DNA of 41,291 bases from Nitriliruptoraceae bacterium (GTDB taxonomy: Bacteria; Actinomycetota; Nitriliruptoria; Nitriliruptorales; Nitriliruptoraceae). The notes under the pieces were generated by a model that worked only from the letters and a program-made list of their open reading frames with translations, searched no databases and was not told the DNA's origin. Where the stretch lies: NCBI GenBank assembly GCA_007130695.1, contig SLRZ01000181.1:1-41291 (forward strand), in the 5' to 3' direction. Of this stretch, positions 1 through 6,857 are shown piece after piece. A program made the translations under genes and the position numbers. Numbering within the stretch: position 1 is the first letter of the stretch; each line of letters opens with the position of its first letter.

Positions 1-120
1 CGAGATCTCGGCGAGGGGCTGGTCGACCTCGACCTCGTCACCGACCTCGACGAGCCAGGCGGTGATGATGCCCTCGGTCACGGACTCCCCGAGCTGGGGC
101 AGCTCGACCTCGGTGGCCAC
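1..120 (-). CDS. Lipoyl-domain dihydrolipoamide acyltransferase (E2), N-terminus only
   Basis: Partial gene; only the first 40 codons are inside the window. The N-terminus reads (V)ATEVELPQLGESVTEGIIT followed by AWLVEVGDEVEVDQPLAEIS. This is the start of a biotinyl/lipoyl domain as found in 2-oxoacid dehydrogenase E2 subunits; the lipoylated Lys would fall just outside. The GTG start at 120 has an AGGAG-type ribosome site a few bases upstream (about 128-133, minus strand). By family knowledge the enzyme transfers acyl groups from an E1-bound intermediate to CoA. Whether it is the oxoglutarate, pyruvate or branched-chain E2 cannot be told from this stub. In some actinobacteria sucB lies near gcvT, which would favour the oxoglutarate type, but that is inference. 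Confidence 0.85.
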   Translation of the reverse strand, partial: MATEVELPQLGESVTEGIITAWLVEVGDEVEVDQPLAEIS

Positions 121-145
121 GGACGGCTCTCCTGCTGGTGGGCTT

Positions 146-164
146 CCACGGCGTCTCGCCGTGG
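146..164 (-). promoter_or_regulatory. Perfect hairpin in the leader of the E2 gene
   Basis: CCACGGCG-TCT-CGCCGTGG is an 8-bp perfect inverted repeat with a 3-nt loop. It lies between the proposed minus-strand promoter and the E2 ribosome site, so it would form in the 5' UTR or act as an operator. No known riboswitch class is recognised. Confidence 0.35.
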
Positions 165-226
165 CACGGGCTGGGCGCGTGAGCGCCACCGCGGGTACGC
201 GGGCGGCCCTCGCGCGATCGAGCGCG

Positions 227-232
227 AACCTA
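227..232 (-). promoter_or_regulatory. Candidate -10 (TAGGTT) for the E2 gene
   Basis: TAGGTT read on the minus strand fits the TANNNT form seen at most gene heads here. It would give a leader of roughly 100 nt containing the 146-164 hairpin. No clear -35. Confidence 0.3.
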
Positions 233-295
233 GCGGACGACCCCCGACCACGCAGGTCTCGCCCCCGGCCCCCGGACGTCGCACGCGACGGGCTG

Positions 296-301
296 TAGCG
301 T
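296..301 (+). promoter_or_regulatory. Candidate -10 (TAGCGT) for gcvT
   Basis: TAGCGT followed by GCGGG, 28 bases before the gcvT GTG. A weak -35-like CGGACG sits at 273-278 with a 17-bp spacer. A near-identical element (CTAGCGTGCGG) precedes sepH. Confidence 0.4.
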
Positions 302-328
302 GCGGGCGAAACGTCCCCGGGAGGCTCG

Positions 329-1426
329 GTGCACGTGGACGAAGGCCTGCAGGACACCCCGCTGACCGCCCACCATGCGCGGGCGGGCGCGAAGCTCGCG
401 TCGTTCGCCGGATGGCGCCTGCCCCTGCAGTTCGAGGGGACCCTCGTCGAGCACGCGGCGGTGCGTGAGGACGTCGGCGTCTTCGACGTCTCCCACCTCG
501 GCACGGTCTGGGTCACCGGCCCCGACGCGCCCGGGGTGATCGCCGACACCTTCACCAACGACCCCTGGAAACTGTCCGACGGCGACTCGCAGTACACGCT
601 GTTCTGCGCGCCCGACGGCGGGATAGTCGACGACCTCATCGTCGCCCGGCTCGGCCCGCAGCGCTGGATGGCCGTCCCCAACGCGGCCAACCGTGCCGAG
701 GTCGTCGCCGGACTCGAGACGGTCGCGGGACCGCGTCACGCGTCGGTCGTCGACGAGACGACCGGATGGGCCGTGATCGCCGTGCAGGGGCCGAATGCCC
801 TCCCACTCGCGAGGGGGGTCGTGGGTCGCGACCCGGGCGAACTGGCCTTCACCCGGATCGAGGAGCTCGAGACGACGCACGGGCCGCTACTGCTCTCCCG
901 CACCGGCTACACCGGTGAGCCGGGGGTCGAGTTGATCGTGCCGGGTGCGGCGGCCGGTGCCGTCTGGCAGGCCTGCCTCGACGCCGGCGCCCGTCCCTGC
1001 GGGCTCGGGGCACGCGACACGCTGCGCCTGGAGATGGGGTATCCGCTGCACGGCAACGACCTCACGCGGGAGGTCCTGCCGGTGGAGGCCCGTCTGGGCT
1101 GGGCCGTCCGGCTCGACCGGGAGGGCGCACCGGCGGCCGCCGACGCGCTGCGGGCAAGCCGCGAACGGGGCCCGCGCCGCCGACTGCTCGGGTTGCTCGG
1201 CGACTCCCGTCGGGCACCCCGCGAGGGCATGCGGGTCCTTCGCGACGACGAGGAGGTGGGCACGGTGACCTCGGGTTCCTTCTCGCCGATCCGCGGGGTG
1301 GGTATCGGTCTGGCACTCCTCGACGACCCGACCGCGCCGGGGGATCGGGTCACGGTCGACGTTCGTGGTCGCGAGCAGGCCTTCGAGGTGGTCAAGCCGC
1401 CGTTCGTGGACCGCGATCCACACTGA
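329..1426 (+). CDS. gcvT: Aminomethyltransferase, glycine cleavage T protein
   Basis: 365 aa, the usual length for GcvT. The T protein moves the aminomethyl carbon from lipoyl-GcvH to tetrahydrofolate, giving methylene-THF and ammonia. Visible landmarks are FAGWRLPLQF near residue 30, DVSHLG near 55, NDPWKLSDGDSQYTL, and GGIVDDL, which carries the conserved catalytic Asp. Further on are RTGYTGEPGVE, LEMGYPLHGND and the C-terminal barrel (GTVTSGSFSP). The GTG start has GGGAGG about 5 bases upstream. No gcvH or gcvP is in the window, so the partners lie elsewhere. A related fold occurs in YgfZ, a folate-binding Fe-S protein, but the GIVDDL and THF-site motifs favour true GcvT. Confidence 0.9.
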   Translation: MHVDEGLQDTPLTAHHARAGAKLASFAGWRLPLQFEGTLVEHAAVREDVGVFDVSHLGTVWVTGPDAPGVIADTFTNDPWKLSDGDSQYTLFCAPDGGIVDDLIVARLGPQRWMAVPNAANRAEVVAGLETVAGPRHASVVDETTGWAVIAVQGPNALPLARGVVGRDPGELAFTRIEELETTHGPLLLSRTGYTGEPGVELIVPGAAAGAVWQACLDAGARPCGLGARDTLRLEMGYPLHGNDLTREVLPVEARLGWAVRLDREGAPAAADALRASRERGPRRRLLGLLGDSRRAPREGMRVLRDDEEVGTVTSGSFSPIRGVGIGLALLDDPTAPGDRVTVDVRGREQAFEVVKPPFVDRDPH

Positions 1427-1532
1427 GGCCACCGTGTGGCCGGCGGCTGGCGCGGGCTCCGGGGCGTTCCCGATCCATGACGTCCGAACGGGCGCCGTGT
1501 TGATCCCTTCGGATGGTTCTGGGTGTTTGAAC

Positions 1533-1561
1533 GTGACCGGGGGTGGCGGGGTCCCGATACT
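1533..1561 (+). promoter_or_regulatory. Possible promoter for the histidine kinase gene
   Basis: GTGACC (1533-1538), 17-bp spacer, GATACT (1556-1561). Each hexamer matches 4 of 6 bases of the sigma-70 consensus. It does not follow the TANNNT form common here, so it is weak. Confidence 0.25.
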
Positions 1562-1595
1562 GCAGGCAGAAGTTCTTCGTGGAGGCCCGTCGACC

Positions 1596-3551
1596 GTGGA
1601 CGATCGTGCGCAGGTGCAGGAGCGGCCGCGACCGGGCAGGCCGGCGCTGTTGCCGCGTGTGCGCAGTCTGTTCCTGGTCCTCGTGGGCCTCTTCCTCGTC
1701 GTCGAGTTCGTCGAGTGGCTGGATGCGGGCACGCCGCTCCTGCCGCACCGTGCCGTAGCGGCCGTGTGCCTGGGCCTGGCCGCCGTGTGGGCCCTGTGGC
1801 TGCACCGGCGTGGCCATGCCGGCGTCCTGCTCGACATCGCCCTGGCCATGCTCCTGTTGGGCATCGGCTGGGGGCTCGGCCGGCCGGGCGCCGTGCTCGC
1901 CCTGCTCGTCGGCGTGGTGCAGTTCCGTGCCCTCTACGGTGGGCGCCGCAGCGTGGCGGGCGCAACCACCGTCGTGCTCGGTGCGTACGTCGGTGTCGCG
2001 GTCCTGACCGGTGGGTGGGAGCGGGCGATCGACCTCGGGACACTGGTCGTCGTGCTCGGCGCAGCGGCGCTGGTGCTCGTGCTGCGCCTGGTCGGCGAGG
2101 CACTGGCGGCGCACGATCTCGCCGCCGCGTGGGACGCCACGCTCACCGAGGCGGCCGAGGAACTGCTGGTGGCCGAACGTCCCGAGGAGGTCGACGCGGT
2201 GGCGGCCCGCGCGCTGGGCCAGGTGCGCCGGACCGCGGCCGCCACGGGCGGGGAAATGGCGCCGGGGCCCTCGCCGGTCGGGGCGCTGCCCGGGACCGCA
2301 CGGGAGCTCGAGAACTTCTCGAGCGCGGACGCCCCCGGCGGGGCCGGCGGGGACCTCACGCGGACGTTGCGACGACTGGCGGCCGACGTGGCGCTGGCAC
2401 GTGAGCGCCTCGACTCCGAGCAGCGGTTCCGCGTGCTCGCGGAGAACAGCCGCGACGGCATCTACGTCTTCGAGCTGCGCCCACGCCCGCGCTTCCGCTA
2501 CCTCAATCCGGCGGCGGAGCAGCTCATCGGCTGTTCCGCCGACGCGATCTACGACGACGCCCGTCTCGCGCTGGCGAGCGTGCACCCCGACGACCGTGGG
2601 GGAGCGGGGATCTCCTCCCCGGCGGCGGTCATCGAGGAGCCCGTGCGCATCCGCATCGTCCGCGGTGAGGGTGACGTGGTCTGGGTGGAGTTGCAGGAGA
2701 CCGTCCTCGAATCCGACGCGGACGGGCCCACCACCATCCAGGGTGTGGCCCGCGACGTGACCCGTCAGTGGGAGGAGGAGGTCTCGCTGCGCCGTGCGCT
2801 GGAGCAGGAGGCGGCCGTCGCGACCGAGCTACGGGCCCTCGACGAGATGAAATCGACCTTCCTGCGGGCGGTCTCCCACGAGCTGCGCACCCCGTTGACG
2901 GCGGTGCTGGGGTCGGCGATCACGTTGCGCCGTCTGCGCACCGACCTGCGTACGGGCGACGCCGAGCGACTGCTGGACGCCATCCAGCGTCAGTCCTCCC
3001 GCCTCGAGCGGCTCCTCGAGGACCTGCTGGACGTCGACCGGCTCTCGCGCGGGCTGGTGGAACCGCAACGGCGCCCGACGGAACTGCTCGCCCTGGTCCG
3101 CCGCGTGGTCGCCGCCGTGGCCGACGACTCCCGCCCGGTGACCGTGCGGGGCGACGCGGTGACCGCGGAGCTCGACGGGCCCAAGGTGGAGCGGATCGTC
3201 GACAACCTGCTGCGCAACGCCCACAAGCACACCCCCGAGGGCACGCACATCCTCGTGCGGGTCGTCCCGGGTGAGGACGGTGCGGTCCTGACGGTGGAGG
3301 ACGACGGGCCCGGGATGCCGCCCGGGTTGGGGGTGGAACTCTTCGAACCCTTCGCCCAGGGCCCCGACGCGACCCGTGCCGCCTCGCCCGGCACCGGTAT
3401 CGGCCTGGCACTGGTCAGCAAGCTGGCGGAGCTGCACGGCGGACGGGCCGAGGTCGAGGAACCACCCGCGGGCGGTGCCCGCTTCGTGGTTACGCTGCCG
3501 GGCAGGATCGTCGACGTGTCCCCGGAACCCTCGCAGCCGGCCCTGAGCTGA
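1596..3551 (+). CDS. Membrane-bound PAS-domain sensor histidine kinase
   Basis: 651 aa from the GTG at 1596, chosen because GGAGG lies 10 bases upstream and longer in-frame starts run into gcvT. Residues about 22-170 hold four to five hydrophobic helices, so the N-terminus is a membrane sensor. Residues about 275-390 form a PAS domain (RFRVLAENSRDGIY ... IQGVARDVT). The HisKA phospho-acceptor is His428 in AVSHELRTPLTAV. The ATPase domain shows the N box (NLLRNAHKH, 538-545), G1 (EDDGPGMP, 568-575) and G2 (GTGIGLALVS, 599-608). No response regulator is adjacent; two lie about 10 kb away. The input signal is unknown. The crotonase gene starts 38 bases downstream on the same strand. Confidence 0.9.
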   Translation: MDDRAQVQERPRPGRPALLPRVRSLFLVLVGLFLVVEFVEWLDAGTPLLPHRAVAAVCLGLAAVWALWLHRRGHAGVLLDIALAMLLLGIGWGLGRPGAVLALLVGVVQFRALYGGRRSVAGATTVVLGAYVGVAVLTGGWERAIDLGTLVVVLGAAALVLVLRLVGEALAAHDLAAAWDATLTEAAEELLVAERPEEVDAVAARALGQVRRTAAATGGEMAPGPSPVGALPGTARELENFSSADAPGGAGGDLTRTLRRLAADVALARERLDSEQRFRVLAENSRDGIYVFELRPRPRFRYLNPAAEQLIGCSADAIYDDARLALASVHPDDRGGAGISSPAAVIEEPVRIRIVRGEGDVVWVELQETVLESDADGPTTIQGVARDVTRQWEEEVSLRRALEQEAAVATELRALDEMKSTFLRAVSHELRTPLTAVLGSAITLRRLRTDLRTGDAERLLDAIQRQSSRLERLLEDLLDVDRLSRGLVEPQRRPTELLALVRRVVAAVADDSRPVTVRGDAVTAELDGPKVERIVDNLLRNAHKHTPEGTHILVRVVPGEDGAVLTVEDDGPGMPPGLGVELFEPFAQGPDATRAASPGTGIGLALVSKLAELHGGRAEVEEPPAGGARFVVTLPGRIVDVSPEPSQPALS

Positions 3552-3589
3552 CGGCGGGTCCCTGGGCCTTTACAGAAGGACACCGCGCC

Positions 3590-4441
3590 ATGGACTTCAC
3601 CGAGATCGCCCTGGACGTCGCCGACGGGGTGGCCACGATCACCCTGGACCGACCCGAGCAGCTCAACGCCTTCACCAACACGATGCGCGACGAACTGATC
3701 GAGGCCTTCGACCGGACCGACGCGGACGACGACGTGCGCGCCGTCGTGGTCACGGGGCGGGGCCGTGGGTTCTGCGCCGGCGCGGACCTCTCCGGGGGCG
3801 GTGAGACCTTCGACCACCGGGACGACTCGGGGGATCTGCCCAGGCGGGACGGAGGCGGGCTGGTCGCGTTGCGGATCTTCGAGAGCCTCAAGCCGGTGAT
3901 CGCGGCGATCAACGGTCCGGCCGTGGGCGTGGGGATCACCATGACCCTGCCGATGGACATCCGGCTGGTCGCACGGGGCGCCAAGCTCGGCTTCGTCTTC
4001 TCCCGCCGCGGCATCGTCCCCGAGGCCTGCTCGAGTTGGTTCCTGCCCCGGCTGGTCGGCATCTCGCAGGCGCAGGAGTGGGTGCTCACCGGTCGGATCT
4101 TCGACGCTGACGAGGCACTGCGCGGAGGGCTGGTGCGCAGCGTCCACGAACCCGATCAGGTGCTGGACGCCGCCACCGCGATCGCCCGGGAGGTCGCCGA
4201 TCACAGCGCGCCGGTCTCGGTGGCGCTGGCCCGGCAGATGATGTGGCGCATGCTCGGCGCCTCGCACCCCATGGAGGCCCACCGGGCGGACTCGCGGGGG
4301 ATGGCGGCGCTCGGGCGCTCGCCGGACGCGCACGAGGGGGTCAACAGCTTCCTCGAGAAGCGTCCCCCGCAGTTCACGATGAGCCCGCAGCGTGACCTGC
4401 CGGAGGTCTTCCCCGGATGGGAGCAGCCCCGGTTCGAGTGA
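3590..4441 (+). CDS. Crotonase-fold enoyl-CoA hydratase/isomerase family protein
   Basis: 283 aa. The crotonase core is clear: ITLDRPEQLNAF (18-28), the oxyanion-hole region GRGFCAGADLS (59-68), and INGPAVGVGI (107-116). Family members bind acyl-CoA thioesters and stabilise an enolate. Aligning with rat mitochondrial hydratase, the second catalytic Glu is kept (Glu163 in AQEWVLTGR). The first (Glu144 in rat) is Phe137 in KLGFVFSRRGIVPE, and the usual PGAGG becomes PEACS. Plain syn-hydration of enoyl-CoA is therefore not assured; an isomerase, lyase or other crotonase reaction is possible. AAGGA lies about 11 bases before the ATG. The gene follows the histidine kinase by 38 bases and may share its transcript. 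Confidence 0.85.
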   Translation: MDFTEIALDVADGVATITLDRPEQLNAFTNTMRDELIEAFDRTDADDDVRAVVVTGRGRGFCAGADLSGGGETFDHRDDSGDLPRRDGGGLVALRIFESLKPVIAAINGPAVGVGITMTLPMDIRLVARGAKLGFVFSRRGIVPEACSSWFLPRLVGISQAQEWVLTGRIFDADEALRGGLVRSVHEPDQVLDAATAIAREVADHSAPVSVALARQMMWRMLGASHPMEAHRADSRGMAALGRSPDAHEGVNSFLEKRPPQFTMSPQRDLPEVFPGWEQPRFE

Positions 4442-4463
4442 GCCGGAGGACCACCGGTCCCGC

Positions 4464-5333
4464 TCAGCGCACCACCGCGGGCCCGATCGCGAAGGAGATC
4501 GGGTCGGCGCCCGACGCGACCGCGTCCGCCATGCGCTGGATGGCTTCGGGACCCACGTGGCGCACGTTGGGTGCGGCGACCTCCCGTCGCCGCAGCGCCT
4601 CCGGGTTCATCCACCCCAGGTGAACGATCACGCCCCGTTCGACCTGTGCACGCTGGATGCGCAGAAAGCCGCGGGCGAGGGCGTCGTCGGCGTTCTGCCA
4701 TAGATCGGGCAGCACGATGATGGCCACGTGCTCGAGTCGGAGGAGGTCACCGGAGACCTCCGGGGTGTAGCCCCCCGCGTCGAGGATCGCACGGATCGTC
4801 TCGACGGGGTCGTCGGGGTCGCGGAGCCGGGACCGGATGTCGGCGGCGAGGTCGAACTGCTCGCTGAACAGGCGGTGGACGCTCTCCAACGGTTCGTCGT
4901 CGGGCGGCGCCGGTGGTCTCCGCCCGGCTCCCGGCCGGTCGGCGGGCGTCTGGTGCGGCACGGGGTCGGGAACCCGGCTCGGCCGGGTGTGGGGTTCGTG
5001 CAGGTCGGGGGGGAGGGAGAGTTCCGCCGGCAGGGGCGGCGGGGGGCGCACCGTGCCGAGAACCCGTCCGTCGCGGTCGCGGACCTCGACCTCGTCGAGT
5101 TCCGGTTCGCTCAGCAGGGCCCGACGCCCCACCTCCTCGACCAGTCGGCGGACCGAGTCGTGCTCCGGGTCCTCGGGCACCATGTCGAGCACGACGACCG
5201 ACCCCGTCGGGTCGCGGCTCTCCCACGCCCGCGGGGAGGGCCCGGGCTCCTCGGTGCGACCGAGCGCGCGGACGACCCAGATGACCACGAACACGAACAG
5301 CAGGACCGCCAGGACGCCGAGCAGTATCTCCAT
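4464..5333 (-). CDS. Membrane-anchored protein of unknown function
   Basis: 289 aa. Not recognised. The ATG start has AAGGAAG 5 bases upstream, so expression looks real. The N-terminus is one strong membrane helix (ILLGVLAVLLFVFVVIWVV, residues 3-21). An acidic domain with VVVLDMVPEDPEHDSVRRLV follows, then a Pro-rich linker (about 95-145). The C-terminal globular region (about 150-289) includes FSEQFDLAADIRSRL and the hydrophobic strand HVAIIVLPDLW. No catalytic motif or metal-binding cluster is visible. It is convergent with the crotonase gene (22-base gap) and lies downstream of nadA on the same strand, behind a likely terminator. A single-pass anchor with a cytoplasmic or extracellular domain is all that can be supported. 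Confidence 0.75.
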   Translation of the reverse strand: MEILLGVLAVLLFVFVVIWVVRALGRTEEPGPSPRAWESRDPTGSVVVLDMVPEDPEHDSVRRLVEEVGRRALLSEPELDEVEVRDRDGRVLGTVRPPPPLPAELSLPPDLHEPHTRPSRVPDPVPHQTPADRPGAGRRPPAPPDDEPLESVHRLFSEQFDLAADIRSRLRDPDDPVETIRAILDAGGYTPEVSGDLLRLEHVAIIVLPDLWQNADDALARGFLRIQRAQVERGVIVHLGWMNPEALRRREVAAPNVRHVGPEAIQRMADAVASGADPISFAIGPAVVR

Positions 5334-5377
5334 GCGCTTCCTTGCCGCCGGGCTCGATCATCCCAGCAGCAGGCCGT

Positions 5378-5407
5378 CGCGTCCAGGGTCGTCGGCCCCT
5401 GGATGCG
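5378..5407 (-). terminator. Likely terminator hairpin after nadA
   Basis: CGCGTCCAGGG, an 8-nt loop, then CCCTGGATGCG: an 11-position stem with one mismatch. It lies between the nadA stop and the next minus-strand gene. There is no T-run, as is common in GC-rich actinobacteria. Confidence 0.45.
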
Positions 5408-5471
5408 ACGGTCGCGCGTCGGGCCCACCGGTGTGCACGTCATCGTCGTCGGGCACCGCGGGCCGGAAGTC

Positions 5472-6713
5472 TCAGGTCCGGGCCAGGGACCGGGCGTCGC
5501 CCGGGAGGGCCAGCATCCGGTCGAGCGCCAGCCGCGAGTAGTGGCGTACGTCGTCGCCGACGGTCACCTCGTTGACGACCTCGCCCTCGACGAGCGCCTC
5601 GAGCACCCAGGTCAGGTGCGGCAGGTCGATGCGGTTCATCGTCGCACAGAAGCACACCGTGTCGTCGAGGAAGACGATGTCCTTGTCGGGGTGCTCGTCG
5701 GCCAGACGCTTGACGAGGTTGAGTTCGGTGGCGACCGCGATGGTCGCGCCCGGCTCGGCCTGCTCGACCCAGGTGATGAGCTGGCTCGTCGAGCCCACGC
5801 GGTCGGCCTTGCTCACCACCTCGTAGCGGCACTCCGGGTGGACCATCACCTCGACCGCGGGCCGCTCGCGGCGGATCTCGTCGACCATCGCGGGCATGAA
5901 CCGGGCGTGGACCGAGCAGTGGCCCTTCCACAGGATCACCCGTGCGTCACGCAACTGCTGGTCGGTCAGGCCACCGTCGGGCTGCCACGGGTCGTAGACG
6001 ACGCAGTCCTCGAGGTCGAGACCGAGCCCCAGCACGGCGGTGTTGCGACCCAGGTGCTGGTCGGGCAGGAAGAGGACCTTGCCCGGCAGACGTGAGCCCT
6101 CCACCTGTTCGAAGCCCCACTCCATGGCCCGGGGGGCGTTCGAGGAGGTGCAGATCGCCCCGCCGCGCTCACCGCAGAACGCCTTGATGGCCGCCGTGGA
6201 GTTCATGTAGGTCAGCGGCGAGGTGTGCTCGGCCACGCCGGCCCGCTCGAGGCGGGCCCAGGCGTCGCGCAGCTGCGAGATCTCGGCCATGTCGGCCATC
6301 GAGCAGCCGGCGGCGAGGTCGGGGAGGATCACCCGCTGGTCGTCGCGGCCGAGGATGGCGGCGGACTCGGCCATGAAGTGCACGCCGCAGAAGATGATGT
6401 AGGGCGCGTCGGCATCGGCGGCGAACTGGGAGAGTGCGAACGAGTCGCCCCGGGAGTCGGCGAACTCGATCACCTGGTCGCGCTGGTAGTGGTGACCGAG
6501 GATGACCACGTCGGACCCCAGGGCGGCCCGGGCACGGCGGGCACGGGCCGCCAGCTCCGGGTCGTCGGCGGCCGGCAGGTCGCCGGGGCAGACCACGCCG
6601 CGCTCGGTCGCCGCGTCGCTGCGCGCGCCCAGGAGCAGCAGTGGCGAGCCCGGCGGGATGGTCGGCGTGCCGGAGGTGTTGGTGACTGGGGCCGCCGTCG
6701 GCGTGACGGACAC
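5472..6713 (-). CDS. nadA: Quinolinate synthase A
   Basis: 413 aa from the GTG at 6713, chosen because GAGGAG sits 5 bases upstream; a GTG at 6743 is possible but has no ribosome site. NadA condenses iminoaspartate with dihydroxyacetone phosphate to quinolinate for de novo NAD synthesis, using a [4Fe-4S] cluster. Visible motifs are VILGHHYQRD (70-79), IIFCGVHFMAE (first cluster Cys, 109), ICTSSNA (second Cys) and MVHPECRYEV (third Cys), together with YMNSTAAIKA and GHCSVHARF. Neither nadB nor nadC is in the window, so nadA is a lone gene here. It diverges from a glycerate kinase gene. The palindrome pair at 6737-6759 overlaps its predicted transcription start, suggesting repression by an unidentified regulator. 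Confidence 0.95.
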   Translation of the reverse strand: MSVTPTAAPVTNTSGTPTIPPGSPLLLLGARSDAATERGVVCPGDLPAADDPELAARARRARAALGSDVVILGHHYQRDQVIEFADSRGDSFALSQFAADADAPYIIFCGVHFMAESAAILGRDDQRVILPDLAAGCSMADMAEISQLRDAWARLERAGVAEHTSPLTYMNSTAAIKAFCGERGGAICTSSNAPRAMEWGFEQVEGSRLPGKVLFLPDQHLGRNTAVLGLGLDLEDCVVYDPWQPDGGLTDQQLRDARVILWKGHCSVHARFMPAMVDEIRRERPAVEVMVHPECRYEVVSKADRVGSTSQLITWVEQAEPGATIAVATELNLVKRLADEHPDKDIVFLDDTVCFCATMNRIDLPHLTWVLEALVEGEVVNEVTVGDDVRHYSRLALDRMLALPGDARSLART

Positions 6714-6736
6714 GGTGGCTCCTCGCGTCGAGGTTG

Positions 6737-6759
6737 TGGTCACAGTGACCAGAACTGGT
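6737..6759. promoter_or_regulatory. Overlapping palindromes, candidate operator of nadA
   Basis: TGGTCAC-A-GTGACCA (6737-6751) is a perfect 7-bp inverted repeat. It overlaps ACCAG-AA-CTGGT (6748-6759), so TGGT/ACCA half-sites occur three times in 23 bases. The site is 24-46 bases upstream of the nadA start, just downstream of its candidate -10, a typical repressor position. The cognate regulator is not known to me. Confidence 0.5.
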
Positions 6760-6764
6760 GCGGA

Positions 6765-6770
6765 AGCATA
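6765..6770 (-). promoter_or_regulatory. Candidate -10 (TATGCT) for nadA
   Basis: TATGCT on the minus strand, the closest match to TATAAT in this control region. It would start transcription near 6758, inside the palindromic operator. No -35 match. Confidence 0.4.
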
Positions 6771-6807
6771 CCCGGCGGCCCGGCCGCTGGCGAGTCCCGC
6801 CGGGCCC

Positions 6808-6813
6808 TACGCT
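6808..6813 (+). promoter_or_regulatory. Candidate -10 (TACGCT) for glycerate kinase
   Basis: TACGCT lies 44 bases before the glycerate kinase GTG. The same hexamer precedes the DUF309 gene and glpK. Confidence 0.35.
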
Positions 6814-6819
6814 CGTACC

Positions 6820-6833
6820 GACCGGAACCGGTC
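6820..6833. promoter_or_regulatory. Palindrome at the glycerate kinase transcription start
   Basis: GACCGG-AA-CCGGTC, a perfect 6-bp inverted repeat. It begins 6 bases after the candidate -10, so a bound protein would block initiation. It differs from the nadA palindromes. Confidence 0.35.
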
Positions 6834-6857
6834 ACCGACGAGGACAGGAGTGGCGGC

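Noticed and set aside
1527-1561. TTGAAC and GATACT as a promoter before the histidine kinase
   Set aside because: The spacer is 23 bp, too long. A GTGACC/GATACT pair with 17 bp was kept at low confidence instead.
907-2103. Long antisense frames opposite gcvT and the histidine kinase
   Set aside because: Products are Arg/Pro/Ala-rich without motifs, while the plus-strand genes are complete and recognisable.
6225-6857. Upstream extension of the glycerate kinase frame
   Set aside because: The extension runs antisense through nadA and across the divergent control region. AGGAG before the GTG at 6858 and the family N-terminus fix the start there.
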